Shown here: in pieces, positions 1 to 11,143 of the stretch
How positions within the stretch are numbered: the first letter of the stretch is position 1
Layout: each line of letters starts with the position of its first letter
Assembly: GCF_026914265.1 (NCBI RefSeq)
Contig: NC_069123.1
Location: 34,991,178 to 35,055,177, forward strand
Reading direction: 5' to 3'
Source: Mya arenaria
Taxonomy: Eukaryota > Mollusca > Bivalvia > Myida > Myidae
DNA: 64,000 nt
The notes under the pieces: model-generated
Seen by the model: only the letters and a program-made list of their open reading frames with translations
Database searches by the model: none
What the model was told of the DNA's origin: nothing
Program-made: the position numbers and the translations under genes

Positions 1-1800
1 ATATAAGCGCAAACTTTTCTGATCTTAGGTCGTTGGTTTGAAGCAGTGCTAGAACATTTAAAGAAAAAAAAACACTTGGAAAATATTAAATTGTTATGTG
101 ATTATTTTATTTCAACCTGTTTGATTTAAATAGTTTTAAAACACTGTGTTTAATAATTGATGTGTATTTAGCTCTGTGGACATTATGTACAAGGATCCGT
201 GAAGATATAGTGTGAGCTTTTGGACTTTTGACATTATGTTTTATATGTTTTTAAATATCAGCATTATTTTTACTGAATTTATTTTTAATTTCTTTTATAA
301 AACGATTTTAAATAAAATGTGTTTTTGTTTAAGTTTTTGCTGGTTTTCCTTTCCCTGTTCTGTTTGGTGTTCGTAACAATTTCCTCAACTTTGTGATCAT
401 TTGTTATATTTGCATATGTTCATTTCACACAAATATATACGAACATGACGGAAATGGGAATTCCCTGAATACCATATAACCTCCTATAGAAAACAACACA
501 ATCAATACTTTTCAATGGTATTATTTTGGAAGTCACAGTGAGTGAAGCACTTGGGAAACCGATGAACACATACAGCATGAACTTGCAACATGACCAAAGT
601 ATGTCTTATTAACAACATGTTTGACAAAAATGGAGCTTACAGACGTGGTCGACTGGCCGAGGAAAAACTGGGATAAAACCCTCCTTCTGGGGAAAACTCA
701 GAAACCTCTGCCCGTTTGTCATCCAGATTTACAGGATTTGTCTCGCACCACTAGATGTCGGGCCTCATCACCCATAAGCTCCTTAACAAAGATGTATAGA
801 AAACATATGATTTTATGATTCATATATACGTACTTTATCAAGTTATACAAATGTACATTACATTATTATGTTCTTTGAAGAAAAATGAAAAACATATTTC
901 GTGTGACTTAGAACAATTTACTATAACGCTCTTCAAAATCGTTGTAAAACAATTCAAGTTAGAAGACATGAAGTAAAATTTTAATCATTAAGAATGGCCA
1001 AATTGATCAAACATACATTAACTTCATACTCACTCTAAAGAATGTTTTCCGGGTAAAGTTTCTCTACGATTGTACTCGTATATACAAAACCGTAAGAAAG
1101 TTTGTTTATTTACAACCTGATCAATGACCAACATTACCTCGACATGGACATAAGTGGTAATTTTGAGTGCGTTTTAATGTAGGACGTTATGTCGTAGATA
1201 AAATACTTCCGGAGACAATTCTTTGAGGAATGAAAGAACGAGCAAGTATCGAAACTGATGTACATTTGTTTATCTATGTATATGTTATCAGTTGACAAAA
1301 CATGACAAATAGATATCTGCTCGGTATACCCCGCCAGCCATTAAGTATTTTAAACATGTTTATACTTAATTGCCATTCATGAGATAAAGTGTAATAAATT
1401 GCTATCTACACATGGCAGTCAATGGCTTGGCTAATCATATGGCAGGCTCAAATGACACTATGATGCTATCAACGAGTCATGGGAATTAAGAGACAACTTT
1501 GTGAGTTAGACTGTGACCTGTTAGGATAATTAGAAGTTACAGTATTTCGTGTGTACACAGTGATTCGGTATTTCCCGAATTAACGTTTTCATATTTTCCG
1601 CCTTTTTCAAGTTTGCATAGTGCATAGAAATTTAATATTTCACGTGCTATATGATTCAAATTATTGGCGTCGGCGTTGAGTACTGTGTGAATCAATAGTT
1701 GGTGTCACTCGTAAATATATAGTCGAATCCCGTTAATGTTAGATAATTAAAACAAAACGATTTAACGATACCAGGTTTTCCTTTTAAAAACAGTGATACA
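1..1800. other. Intergenic, no gene seen
   Basis: AT-rich sequence with only short, unsupported open frames and no splice-bounded exon I can defend. An AATAAA near 310 could be a polyadenylation signal of a gene lying to the left, but no coding sequence supports it. Confidence 0.5.
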
Positions 1801-1802
1801 AT

Positions 1803-1965
1803 AGGGTTATTCGTACTGCGTTTTGATCCGGGAGGTTGTATTCGACTCAAGTGGATTTCTGCAGATTTGGATTTCACGAGGCGCAAGCCAAGTGAAAGAA
1901 AAATCTGCCAAAATCCACGAGAGTCGAATACGACATTCCGGATCAAAACGCAGTACTAATAATCC
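1803..1965. repeat. Long imperfect palindrome (fold-back/MITE-like)
   Basis: The left arm runs from about 1803 (TACTGCGTTTTGATCCGG near 1813) and the right arm ends near 1965 (CCGGATCAAAACGCAGTA). The arms pair over most of their length, including the GTATTCGACTC/GAGTCGAATAC and GTGGATTT/AAATCCAC blocks. The centre, around 1880-1905, is itself an inverted repeat (TTTCAC ... GTGAAA). Such a structure is typical of a fold-back element; no coding capacity. Confidence 0.7.
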
Positions 1966-2914
1966 TTTTATTATATACATTACTGGTTAGATAACTTAAA
2001 AGCGACATGTTTTCAAAATATATGTCATTTAAACGACGCACTTTTTGTTTTATGACGTCATTTTAACATCGTGCAACGATACTTGTTATGACGTGACGTC
2101 ACAAGAGTGGAAGGAGTGGAATACGGACTACCGTATTTTGCGATGTTTATTGCGTGTGGATTTATGCATGCCCTTTTAGCTAACATGAGCGTTAGCATTT
2201 TTTTAAATTGATATTATGATAATTATTACGTGACTTCCGGAATCGAAGGTTAGTAGTTTGTGTAGTTTATGACCGCGGTAGGTAAACAGTTCGAAATGTT
2301 CTTGTGGGTAAAATGTTTTATTTTTGTTTAGCACGTATTTTTTAAAGACACCTTTTTTAAAGAAAATTGGGTTATATAACATTTTTATGTCTTTCATTTA
2401 TTCCAGTTTATCAAAATGAATGTTTTTTCGAATTAGAAAAAAAACTATGCATGTTTCAATACTTGATTGCAAATCAAACAAAGTTACGCGGGTTGTAGTA
2501 ATTTAATGTTTTGTTAAGGAACAGTTGAGTTTTTTTATTTAGAAGTTAACGTCACTTCTTTTTTTTTCTTTTTTTTTCAGTTGTGACCCGTGTTGACCCA
2601 TGTGAGAACCCTTTGAAGTCACGTGATTCCTCACCCTGAAACTGTTTTTGAAGAAAATCCGTATTTTGAATATACGGAAATTTGGTTCTATATCGTAAAT
2701 TTCAGAATTATTCTCGTAAACGGTTCTTGATTTATCGTAAGATCAGAAACAGTGGTGTACTGTATACGTTAACCGGAAGTGGTCCACTCGTGATATTGCG
2801 ACATGCATATTCATTACATGCAAGGTTTAAATAAGAATGTATTTGAGATATGCTTATATTCATTTGCATACAGCGACGGTGTTATCCATTTTGATAGCAT
2901 TGTTCCTTTTTAAT
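1966..2914. other. Intergenic, no gene seen
   Basis: No supported gene. It contains small palindromes, for example GCTAAC ... GTTAGC at ~2178-2195 and paired TACGG/CCGTA motifs near 2120-2140 and 2665-2690, plus a T-rich tract ending in CAG near 2580 that has no convincing exon behind it. Confidence 0.4.
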
Positions 2915-3595
2915 TGAGAGAAACTAAATTTCAGCATGAGCTACGAGCATTTCTTTGGGACAGTTGGTCGCAAGAGAAATCAATAAGTAGTACGTGTTTG
3001 AGAGGAACTAAATTTTAGCATGAGCTACAAACATTTATTTGGGACAGTTGGTCGCAAGAGAATTCATTAAATAGTACGTGTTTGAGAGGAACTAAATTTT
3101 AGCATGAGCTACGAACATTTTCTATGGGACAGTTGGTCGCAAGAGAATTCATTAAATAGTACGTGTTTGAGAGGAACTAAATTTTAGCATGAGCTACGAA
3201 CATTTTCTATGGGACAGTTGGTCGCAAGAGAATTCATTAAATAGTACGTGTTTGAGAGGAACTAAATTTTAGCATGAGCTACGAACATTTTCTATGGGAC
3301 AGTTGGTCGCAAGAGAATTCATTAAATAGTACGTGTTTGAGAGGAACTAAATTTCAGCATGAGCTACGAACATTTTCTATGGGCCAGTTGGTCGCAAGAG
3401 AATTCATTAAATAGTACGTGTTTGAGAGGAACTAAATTTTAGCATGAGCTACGAACATTTTCTATGGGACAGTTGGTCGCAAGAGAATTCATTAAATAGT
3501 ACGTGTTTGAGAGGAACTGAGTTTTAACATGAGCTACGAACATTTTCTATGGGACAGTTGGTCGCAAGAGAAATCATTAAATAGTACGTGTTTGG
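2915..3595. repeat. 85-bp minisatellite, 8 units
   Basis: The block CATGAGCTACGAACATTTTC recurs with starts at 2935, 3019, 3103, 3188, 3273, 3358, 3443 and 3528, i.e. spacings of 84, 84, 85, 85, 85, 85, 85. Each unit carries GGGACAGTTGGTCGCAAGAG and most carry a GAATTC. The first and last units are the most diverged, as expected for array edges. The period is not a multiple of three, so open frames in it are incidental. Confidence 0.95.
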
Positions 3596-3812
3596 TAATT
3601 CAAACTTCACTGACATTGCATGTGTTTCGTTGGTACAAAGTAGGAAGCTGTGGGGTATTTTTTATCTCCATTTGCCCCAATCGTCAATTTGACGTACTCG
3701 CTTTTTGTTAATGAAAGGCCTGTGTACATAAGGCCGGGCCAGCGACTCCTAGCGATTGTTTTATGTTTCAACTCCAACTTACACGATCAATCAAATATTT
3801 CCAAAACCGGCG

Positions 3813-4585
<773 letters not shown>

Positions 4586-5180
4586 ATAATTTTATAACTT
4601 GTGTTCTTTGGATGCACAGCTTCTTTATTCCACTAGTATAATTCCATGAAATAAATTGCGATGTCGGTTGGGAAAATCATAACACGGTCAAATGGTTACT
4701 TCTTTTTAAATCTTTAATTAAGTTCCTTTTTCTAATTGTAAGGTACAGAACGTTAAGTAATTAATCGATTAAGTTATATTACTTACCGAAAGGTTTTCCG
4801 ATAAAATAGTTGTGTAGATGACTACGGCCATTTCAGTCTAGCATATGAGCTTTCAACCCGGAAGTAAATTGTGTTATTTCATTTGGAATACCGTAGTTTA
4901 CATATGAAAAGGTAAACTTCTTTCTGTTAAAATTAATTCATTAGATTATTTCAAATCTTTTTAAGAATATTTATTGTGACAAATCAATGAGGTATGTACT
5001 TCTATCAACTTAGTTCTATGCTGTTATGTATATATGTGACCTTTATTTCTTGGAGTTATACAATGATCTGTTTACATGTTTTCTTAAGTTTAATAAAAAT
5101 GTTCACCGACCTAGTTTGGTAAAAAACACCGAGAAGACTATTTATTTATCAAGGTTCTTTTTCGCTTGCAGTCATTTCGA
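4586..5180 (+). promoter_or_regulatory. 5' flank and putative leader intron end of the first caspase-like gene
   Basis: No coding sequence. A good splice acceptor (TTTTTCGCTTGCAG) ends at 5171, nine bases before the ATG at 5181, so the gene probably has at least one upstream non-coding or prodomain exon. A block at ~5097-5130 (ATGTTCACCGACCTAGT) matches ATGTCTGCCGACCTAGT upstream of the second copy (~9237-9253), so the duplication included the upstream flank. Confidence 0.45.
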
Positions 5181-6059
5181 ATGATGGAAGACAAATACTA
5201 TAAAACAGGAAAAGTGTACGTTGCAGTGTTTGTGAACAAAAGGAAACTACGCGAAAATGAGAGTATAAAAGTGCCAATCGAACACAGTGACATGGAAGAT
5301 GTTGATCTCAACATTATCAGAAATCTTTGCAAAACGAAATTTGGTGTTGATATTGAAGATGAAATATTTAGGGACAATGATAAGGATAAAATTGTAAAAA
5401 TCCTGACGGAATTCTCCGAGACAAAGGCACAGGACTTTAATTGTTTCCTTTTCTTTTTCCTTGGTGTCATAGATGTCTCCCAGGAATCCACTTCCTCCCT
5501 ACCCTTTAAATTTGATGACGGTTCATTGCCAATAGATGAAATCTACAACTCTGTCAAAAAGTCTTCACATATGGCTGGGAAACCCAAGGTGTTTGTTTTC
5601 CAAGCTGGGGACACCCGTCTTCTACCCAAAACATTCACAACTAAGGCATTACCAGATGGTGGAAGAGAAGCCGAGCCAAAGACAAAAAAGATACCAACTG
5701 ACGCCGACATGTTGATCATTACAAGCACTATTCCACAACTTCTGGCAAACACACAGCATGAGAAATTTCTGACATACACCGGATTTGCCCAAGAAAACAC
5801 AACTAGCGTGCAACCAAGTGATGCAGTGAGGGGTTCATTTTTAATCCAGGCTTTTGTGGATTCCGTTCTGGATGAAAGCAATAGAGATGTTGATATTCTT
5901 ACCCTGACCGCAAAGATAAATGGTAAAATAGAAGATTTGATTGAAGATGTCAAGAAAGACGAAAGATTTGCTGAAAAAATATATCAACAAACTTTAGAAA
6001 AACTTGAGCTGCCGCTCACGACGTCAACGTTAACAAAGCTCGTTGTGTTTAAAAAGTAG
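5181..6059 (+). CDS. Caspase-like protein lacking the catalytic dyad (copy 1)
   Basis: 292-residue single-exon frame. The ATG at 5181 is chosen because codons upstream of it lie across a splice acceptor ending at 5171. Seen: a caspase p20-like N-terminal half, then F-F-F-L-G (91-95) where active caspases have the L-S-H-G histidine loop, then GKPKVFVFQAGDT (133-145) where active enzymes have QACRG, so Cys is replaced by Gly143. A p10-like half follows: PTDADMLIITSTIP (172-185), then GSFLIQAF (218-225), matching GSWFIQ, and a final LTKLVVF like the family's last strand. The S1-pocket SWR motif is absent. Family knowledge: this is the C14 fold. Inference: a pseudo-caspase that could regulate or scaffold but not cleave. 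No CARD or DED is visible in this exon. A close paralogue lies 4.2 kb downstream on the same strand. Confidence 0.85.
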   Translation: MMEDKYYKTGKVYVAVFVNKRKLRENESIKVPIEHSDMEDVDLNIIRNLCKTKFGVDIEDEIFRDNDKDKIVKILTEFSETKAQDFNCFLFFFLGVIDVSQESTSSLPFKFDDGSLPIDEIYNSVKKSSHMAGKPKVFVFQAGDTRLLPKTFTTKALPDGGREAEPKTKKIPTDADMLIITSTIPQLLANTQHEKFLTYTGFAQENTTSVQPSDAVRGSFLIQAFVDSVLDESNRDVDILTLTAKINGKIEDLIEDVKKDERFAEKIYQQTLEKLELPLTTSTLTKLVVFKK

Positions 6060-6281
6060 AGACCTTATTTCAGAAGATATTTTGGTTTTAAGACTTGCAT
6101 TTTGCGTTTGCATAAATCAAACATGTTATTAAATTTAAATAGAACTATATACGAAGCTATACACTGTAAAAAACAAGTATGGAACCTCGAGTTCTTTAGC
6201 CTCGACATGGAATTGGAAAAACATCAAGGTGAAGGGCATCAACACAGGGACTATATTTTGCAGTGCACTTTTAAATATGTA

Positions 6282-6287
6282 AATAAA
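6282..6287 (+). terminator. Candidate polyadenylation signal of caspase-like copy 1
   Basis: AATAAA about 220 bp after the stop codon. The 3' flank before it (around 6150-6185) resembles the 3' flank of copy 2. Confidence 0.4.
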
Positions 6288-6304
6288 TAGTTCAATCAAC
6301 GGAG

Positions 6305-6500
6305 GATTCTCCTCGTGGCGGATTGGTTCATCTAGATATGGACGCCTGGAAATGTTATATTACACATGCTATCGACTGTTTCATTGAACGATATTTCGTA
6401 TAATCATTTTTATGGTATTAATGATTGCCCTATTTTTATTCAAAGCTTGTGATTCTTTATCTCTTTATCCATACGATACCTTGGATAATACATACATGAA
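6305..6500 (+). repeat. Direct repeat, left copy
   Basis: Shares GGCGGATTG, then ATGTTATATTACACATG(C/T)TATCGACT, then ATTCAAAGCTTGTG in the same order with ~7014-7190. This is probably a further small tandem duplication of the 3' flank of caspase-like copy 1. Confidence 0.65.
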
Positions 6501-7013
6501 ATTTTATTTCAACATAAAATAATTTATGACATTGTTCAAGTATAAGTTTCGCGGGTTTAACCATTTCAGCAGTTATCTATTGAATAAATTATTGCCTCAG
6601 CTAAGCGCCCTTTAGCGTAATCTCAAGTATTACTTAACAACTAATCGCTATGTCTGGTAAGCCACTTCTGATAAGAAATTAGCGTTTCCGCCAGACTCGT
6701 CATTTCTTTTTAAATTTTCTTAAAACTCACCGCCTCCATCTCCACCACCTCCTTCTACGTATTGTCTGCCAGTTTAACAGGTCAACGATTGAACTGATGT
6801 TACTATATTCGTTTCATTCAAGGAATGAACTGATGCTTGTACTTCGTTCGGTTTTATTAGGCTCTATTTTGAAGGTACAACACATTGTTTTAAACCATTA
6901 TTTTTTTTCATCGTATTTTCTTACCATATGTTTTGTTACAATGTCCTGAATCCTAATCTTCATAAATATTTTTTAGGTTCTCCCCCTTTTTTACATTATA
7001 ACCTACTTTTGAA

Positions 7014-7190
7014 CTGGCGGATTGATCCACCCAAACATGTATTTCGGGAGATGTTATATTACACATGTTATCGACTCTTCATTTTATATTTAGTATAAAC
7101 AAGTTTATGACATTAATAAATGTCAAATGTTCATTCAAAGCTTGTGTTACGTTTTCCCTTCATACACACGACTCTGGCCTGTGAATTATT
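7014..7190 (+). repeat. Direct repeat, right copy
   Basis: Second copy of the block at ~6305-6500, with the same three conserved stretches in the same order but shorter and diverged. Confidence 0.65.
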
Positions 7191-9230
7191 ACCTTGACCT
7201 TGGATATATACCCTGAAGATTAACAACTATGACACCGTAATATAATTACTAACTGACGTATCGAGAAATGATATTGTAACAATGTTGAGTAATGTTATGG
7301 GGTATCATAGATAAAACACTGTAAAATGATAATGCGAACGACGAAACACACGCGATTTCGAGTGTTGATTACAGTCTCACCTGATGAGTCACACATTTGG
7401 CGTGTGATAGAAAAATAAGCATAGAATTGTAATTCGCGAGCTGTATTTTAGAAAATATAGTTACCCCTGTATATTATCCATAGTGACAACACAGGGAAGT
7501 ATTCAATAAAAAATTAAAAGGTTACGAAAAATAATTTAAGGTGATGAAAGCATGAATATGTAACAGTCTTATATACCATCCACATTTCTTATCCGATGTA
7601 GCATTCTTAACATTCAATATATTGTATTATTTATAATTTTTAAGCTCATATAGTATACTAAAGGCAATTTAATTGTGACGTCTGATATTAAATCCACACG
7701 CGTATTTGGCATTCAAGTAACATATGTATAAAGTTTAACAAGTAAAGCGGATATGTAACATTTATTGTAAGCGAATGGTGAAACTTTATTATACTGCATT
7801 ATTTTGGTGATATCCCATTTCGATTATAATTGAAGCAGAAAGTAGTCTCGTAGTAGTTTTTGAAAGCGTATGCAAATTTCACAAAAGATCGATTAAATCA
7901 ACTTAATGAATGCGCTGAAAGCGTCGAAAGTATGTTACCAAACTGTGTTTCTTCGCACTTAATCCGCTTTATAAAAGCTACTGATGTGTTTGGTTGTCTC
8001 TGAAATGGGGTTATGGTTGCGATAATGTGGGGCTTTTGGCACTACGTCGGCTTTTTTAGAAGTGCACATTCTTTTCCTTGACGATGAAGGGGTTATGTTA
8101 ACAAACATGTTGGCACAGATTGGGCATAATCATCATTGTGGTTTTGGTGTTTGGTTGCCACAATCTATGCTGAATTTGAAAAGCACACGGTTTTGCCTTC
8201 TCTGAATGAGATTCATGGTTACGAAAGGGTAGTTTGTATGATACTGATAAGGCTTAGTAACAGCTACCCATGGGTTTAATTTTCTCCGACTGGCGCTGAA
8301 GGGTGACAAATGTGATATATTTTGCGCTGAAAATACTTTTAGAATTACACATGAGTTCGATTTTCTCGGAATGGTCTCCTCATTTGGCATTGATATGGAT
8401 TTCTGAAAGCTACACATGCGTTTGTCTGCTCTTAATGTTCTGTATTGTAGTCAAAATAAACATGACAGAGAACTGGATTGACTTATGTATAGAATATCTA
8501 AGGATTGTTGATCTATGAATATGCTTGACTGTGGTCACAATAGGAATGATTAGACTATGAAAGGTTTTGTATAGAAGACTTCTTTGATTTAAAATGGAGT
8601 ATGTTATGATGCTCGGTCGTTTTTTGGGGCAGGTGATGGACTTAATTGTAGCTGCATTTGTATTTAACGGGTTTGGATGAAGAAGAAGATTCCTCCTGTG
8701 GTATTTGTACAATAGATAAACTGAAATGCAGCAGAAATTGGATTAATTGTGACTGGGCTTATAATTGCCGTGACACTGAAGTGACTTGAGACCCCCTATA
8801 CAGGATTTCTTTAAACTAAATGGTCTTAAGTATGATCTTTGACAGATTAAACGGAACTCTTGCGACTGATGATTGCAGCCTCACGACAATTTTGGCCATG
8901 GTCGTTTGTTGCGACCAGGAATACTTAAAATGATATTAACGTCTTGCAGAGTTCTTGTATTTGATTACTACTGACGATTCTACTCCATTCATTTTCACAA
9001 CATACACACATCTTCCCTGTCCTAATAAGTCTTGTGATTACTATTGCCATATAACGAACTCTGTAAACCGCAAGTAAATTGATTAAAAATAAAATAGTGT
9101 AGGACGTTTAACAAGTTTATATTTAAACTCAGTCAGGAACCCAGTAAGATAATCTTAGAAGTGTTAAATCAATGCGGTACGCGGTATTTCGTTCTTTAAT
9201 TTGATGCTCCGGTAAGATCTTTGTTTTATA
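7191..9230. other. Intergenic between the two caspase-like genes
   Basis: No supported gene. Short frames on both strands (8133-8712) lack splice context and family features. From ~7980 to ~8700 the sequence is G/T-rich on the plus strand with vaguely recurring GGTTATGGTTGC- and GATATGGATTT-like phrases, possibly an old degenerate tandem repeat. Confidence 0.35.
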
Positions 9231-9365
9231 GTTCAAAATGTCTGCCGACCTAGTGTCGTGTAGTGTCGTGTAAAAAGCTTACGTGGATAGTATTAGCTTC
9301 AAACGGGTTATAATATTTGAGCTGTATGTGATGGATAATTCTTTTTCAAGTGATTACTATTCTGA

Positions 9366-10241
9366 ATGATGGCAAACACGTGCTATAACACAGCAAAACT
9401 TTACGTTGCAGTGTTCTTGAACAAGAAACCAAATGAAAAGGTTAATATAAAAGTATCAATCGAACATAATGACGAGGAAGATATTGATGTCAACAAAATT
9501 AGAAAACTTTGCAAAAATTTACTTTGTGATGACATCGAGCCAGATATTTTTGCAAACAACACAAAGGATGAAGTTAATAAAAAGTTAAAGAATATTTCCG
9601 AGACAAAAGCGAAGGAGTTTGATTGTTTTATGCTATTTTTCCTTGGGCAAATAGATCATTCAAAGGAAACCGCCGACCAATCCCTTAAATTTCAATTTTG
9701 GGATGGATCCCTGCCAATAGATGAAATCCACAACTGTGTCAAAAAGTCTTCATATATGGCTGGAAAACCAAAAATGTTTGTATTCCAAGCTGATGATACC
9801 CGTCTTCTACCGACTTCTTACATGACTAAGGCAAAACCATTTGAAGAAGAAGAATCCGAGCAAAAGACAAAGAAAGTACCTACTGACGCCGATATGTTGA
9901 TCATCATTAGCACTATTCCACAACTTCTGGCAAACACACAGAATGAAAGGTTTCTGCAATATACAGGATTTTCCCAAGAGAAAACAAAGGGCGTGCAACC
10001 AAGTGATTTGAGAGGCTCATTTTTAATTGAGACTTTTGTGGAAACATTGTTGGACAAAAGCAACATAAATGTTGATATTCTTACCCTGACTACAAAGATA
10101 AATGGTAAAATAGAAGATTTAAGTGAAGATGTCAGGAGTGACGAAAGATTTGATGATGAAATAAATCAACAAATTTTAGACAAACTTGAGCTGCCGCTCA
10201 CGACGTCAACATTAACGAAACTCGTTGTGTTTAAAAAGTAG
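9366..10241 (+). CDS. Caspase-like protein lacking the catalytic dyad (copy 2)
   Basis: 291-residue single-exon frame beginning MMAN, parallel to MMED in copy 1. Same architecture and clear paralogy through most of the length. The His loop reads F-F-L-G (91-94) with no His. The QACRG site reads QADDT (141-145), so Cys is replaced by Asp143, a different substitution from copy 1. The GKPK, PTDADMLII, GSFLIETF and LTKLVVFKK blocks are conserved. A T-rich tract ending CAAG at ~9350 resembles the upstream acceptor context of copy 1 but is weaker. The frame has no stops or frameshifts, which with the shared changes argues for a maintained non-enzymatic protein rather than a pseudogene. Function unknown. 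Confidence 0.85.
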   Translation: MMANTCYNTAKLYVAVFLNKKPNEKVNIKVSIEHNDEEDIDVNKIRKLCKNLLCDDIEPDIFANNTKDEVNKKLKNISETKAKEFDCFMLFFLGQIDHSKETADQSLKFQFWDGSLPIDEIHNCVKKSSYMAGKPKMFVFQADDTRLLPTSYMTKAKPFEEEESEQKTKKVPTDADMLIIISTIPQLLANTQNERFLQYTGFSQEKTKGVQPSDLRGSFLIETFVETLLDKSNINVDILTLTTKINGKIEDLSEDVRSDERFDDEINQQILDKLELPLTTSTLTKLVVFKK

Positions 10242-10379
10242 ACACCTAACATCAAAAGGTATATTTGATGTTCAGTTCTCCATTTTGTGTTTAGACAGAT
10301 GATATGGATGCAAATTTGTTAAATCATACTATGGAATGAATGTATAACTATGATGATGTATACGTGGATTACATACTAT

Positions 10380-10385
10380 AATAAA
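10380..10385 (+). terminator. Candidate polyadenylation signal of caspase-like copy 2
   Basis: AATAAA ~140 bp after the stop, followed by ACAAGTA, which also occurs in the 3' flank of copy 1. Confidence 0.45.
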
Positions 10386-11143
10386 CAAGTACACAGATTC
10401 GACACTTGTGCACGTGGACCTTGAAAAGTCAAGGTCAAGTATATGAGCACCCCGAGAATATTTTGATGTGCATTGTAAAGTTTTTACTGACTCACGTTTT
10501 TAATAATTATTTTGTTACATTTGAAGTGAACCTATGTCGATCATAATTAAAACAATGTCTGAAATGGGAATGGAAAATAAACACAAAATTGAAAGTGTGC
10601 ATGTTGCATTTTACAACACCGTTTCCGCCCAGAGGAATGTATATTCAATATCAATGTTTAAGACTTCACAACATAAATAAAGAAGTGGACGCATACATAA
10701 TTATGTTAAACGGATAATTAAAGATTGACCACCCTTAATAATTATTTTCTTATATAACTTCAAACTTCAAATGCATTATTTTGTAATATGTTCATTTGTT
10801 TTTATTTATATGTGTATTTATGTTCATAATGAACAGAATGTCTAACTCTTCTTGTTCACTTATATCATTATTATTATTCAATTTGTACAGATAAGAAACG
10901 TGTTAAATCTAAGGCGAAATAAAGTACAATCTGATTCTAATTGTGTTTCTTATGTCACCAAACTATGAAAGGAAGTTAGATAATACATTTAACTTCCTTT
11001 CTCGTAAACCGGATTGTTTACAATCAGTTGCAAGCAGTTTAGGCTAGTTTAATTATAGTTACATAAATGTTTTGGTGATATCACAGGTCGATTACAATAG
11101 AGACCATACAGATCGTATATTCGTAGTTATTTAACGTTTGGAC
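10386..11143. other. Intergenic, includes 5' flank of the convertase gene
   Basis: No gene seen. Further AATAAA motifs (for example near 10917) could serve as alternative 3' ends of caspase-like copy 2. No clear TATA box stands upstream of the convertase ATG at 11144. Confidence 0.35.

Noticed and set aside
3529..3711. 60-aa frame at the right edge of the 85-bp minisatellite
   Set aside because: It starts inside the last repeat unit, and the 85-bp period does not preserve frame.
5198..5953. Minus-strand open frames opposite caspase-like copy 1
   Set aside because: Shadows of the plus-strand gene; similar shadows recur opposite copy 2.
7380..7420. Hammerhead-ribozyme-like CTGATGA ... GAAA with a TCACAC/GTGTGA stem
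   Set aside because: Stem II pairs, but an extra base separates it from GAAA and no stem III with a cleavage site could be found downstream.
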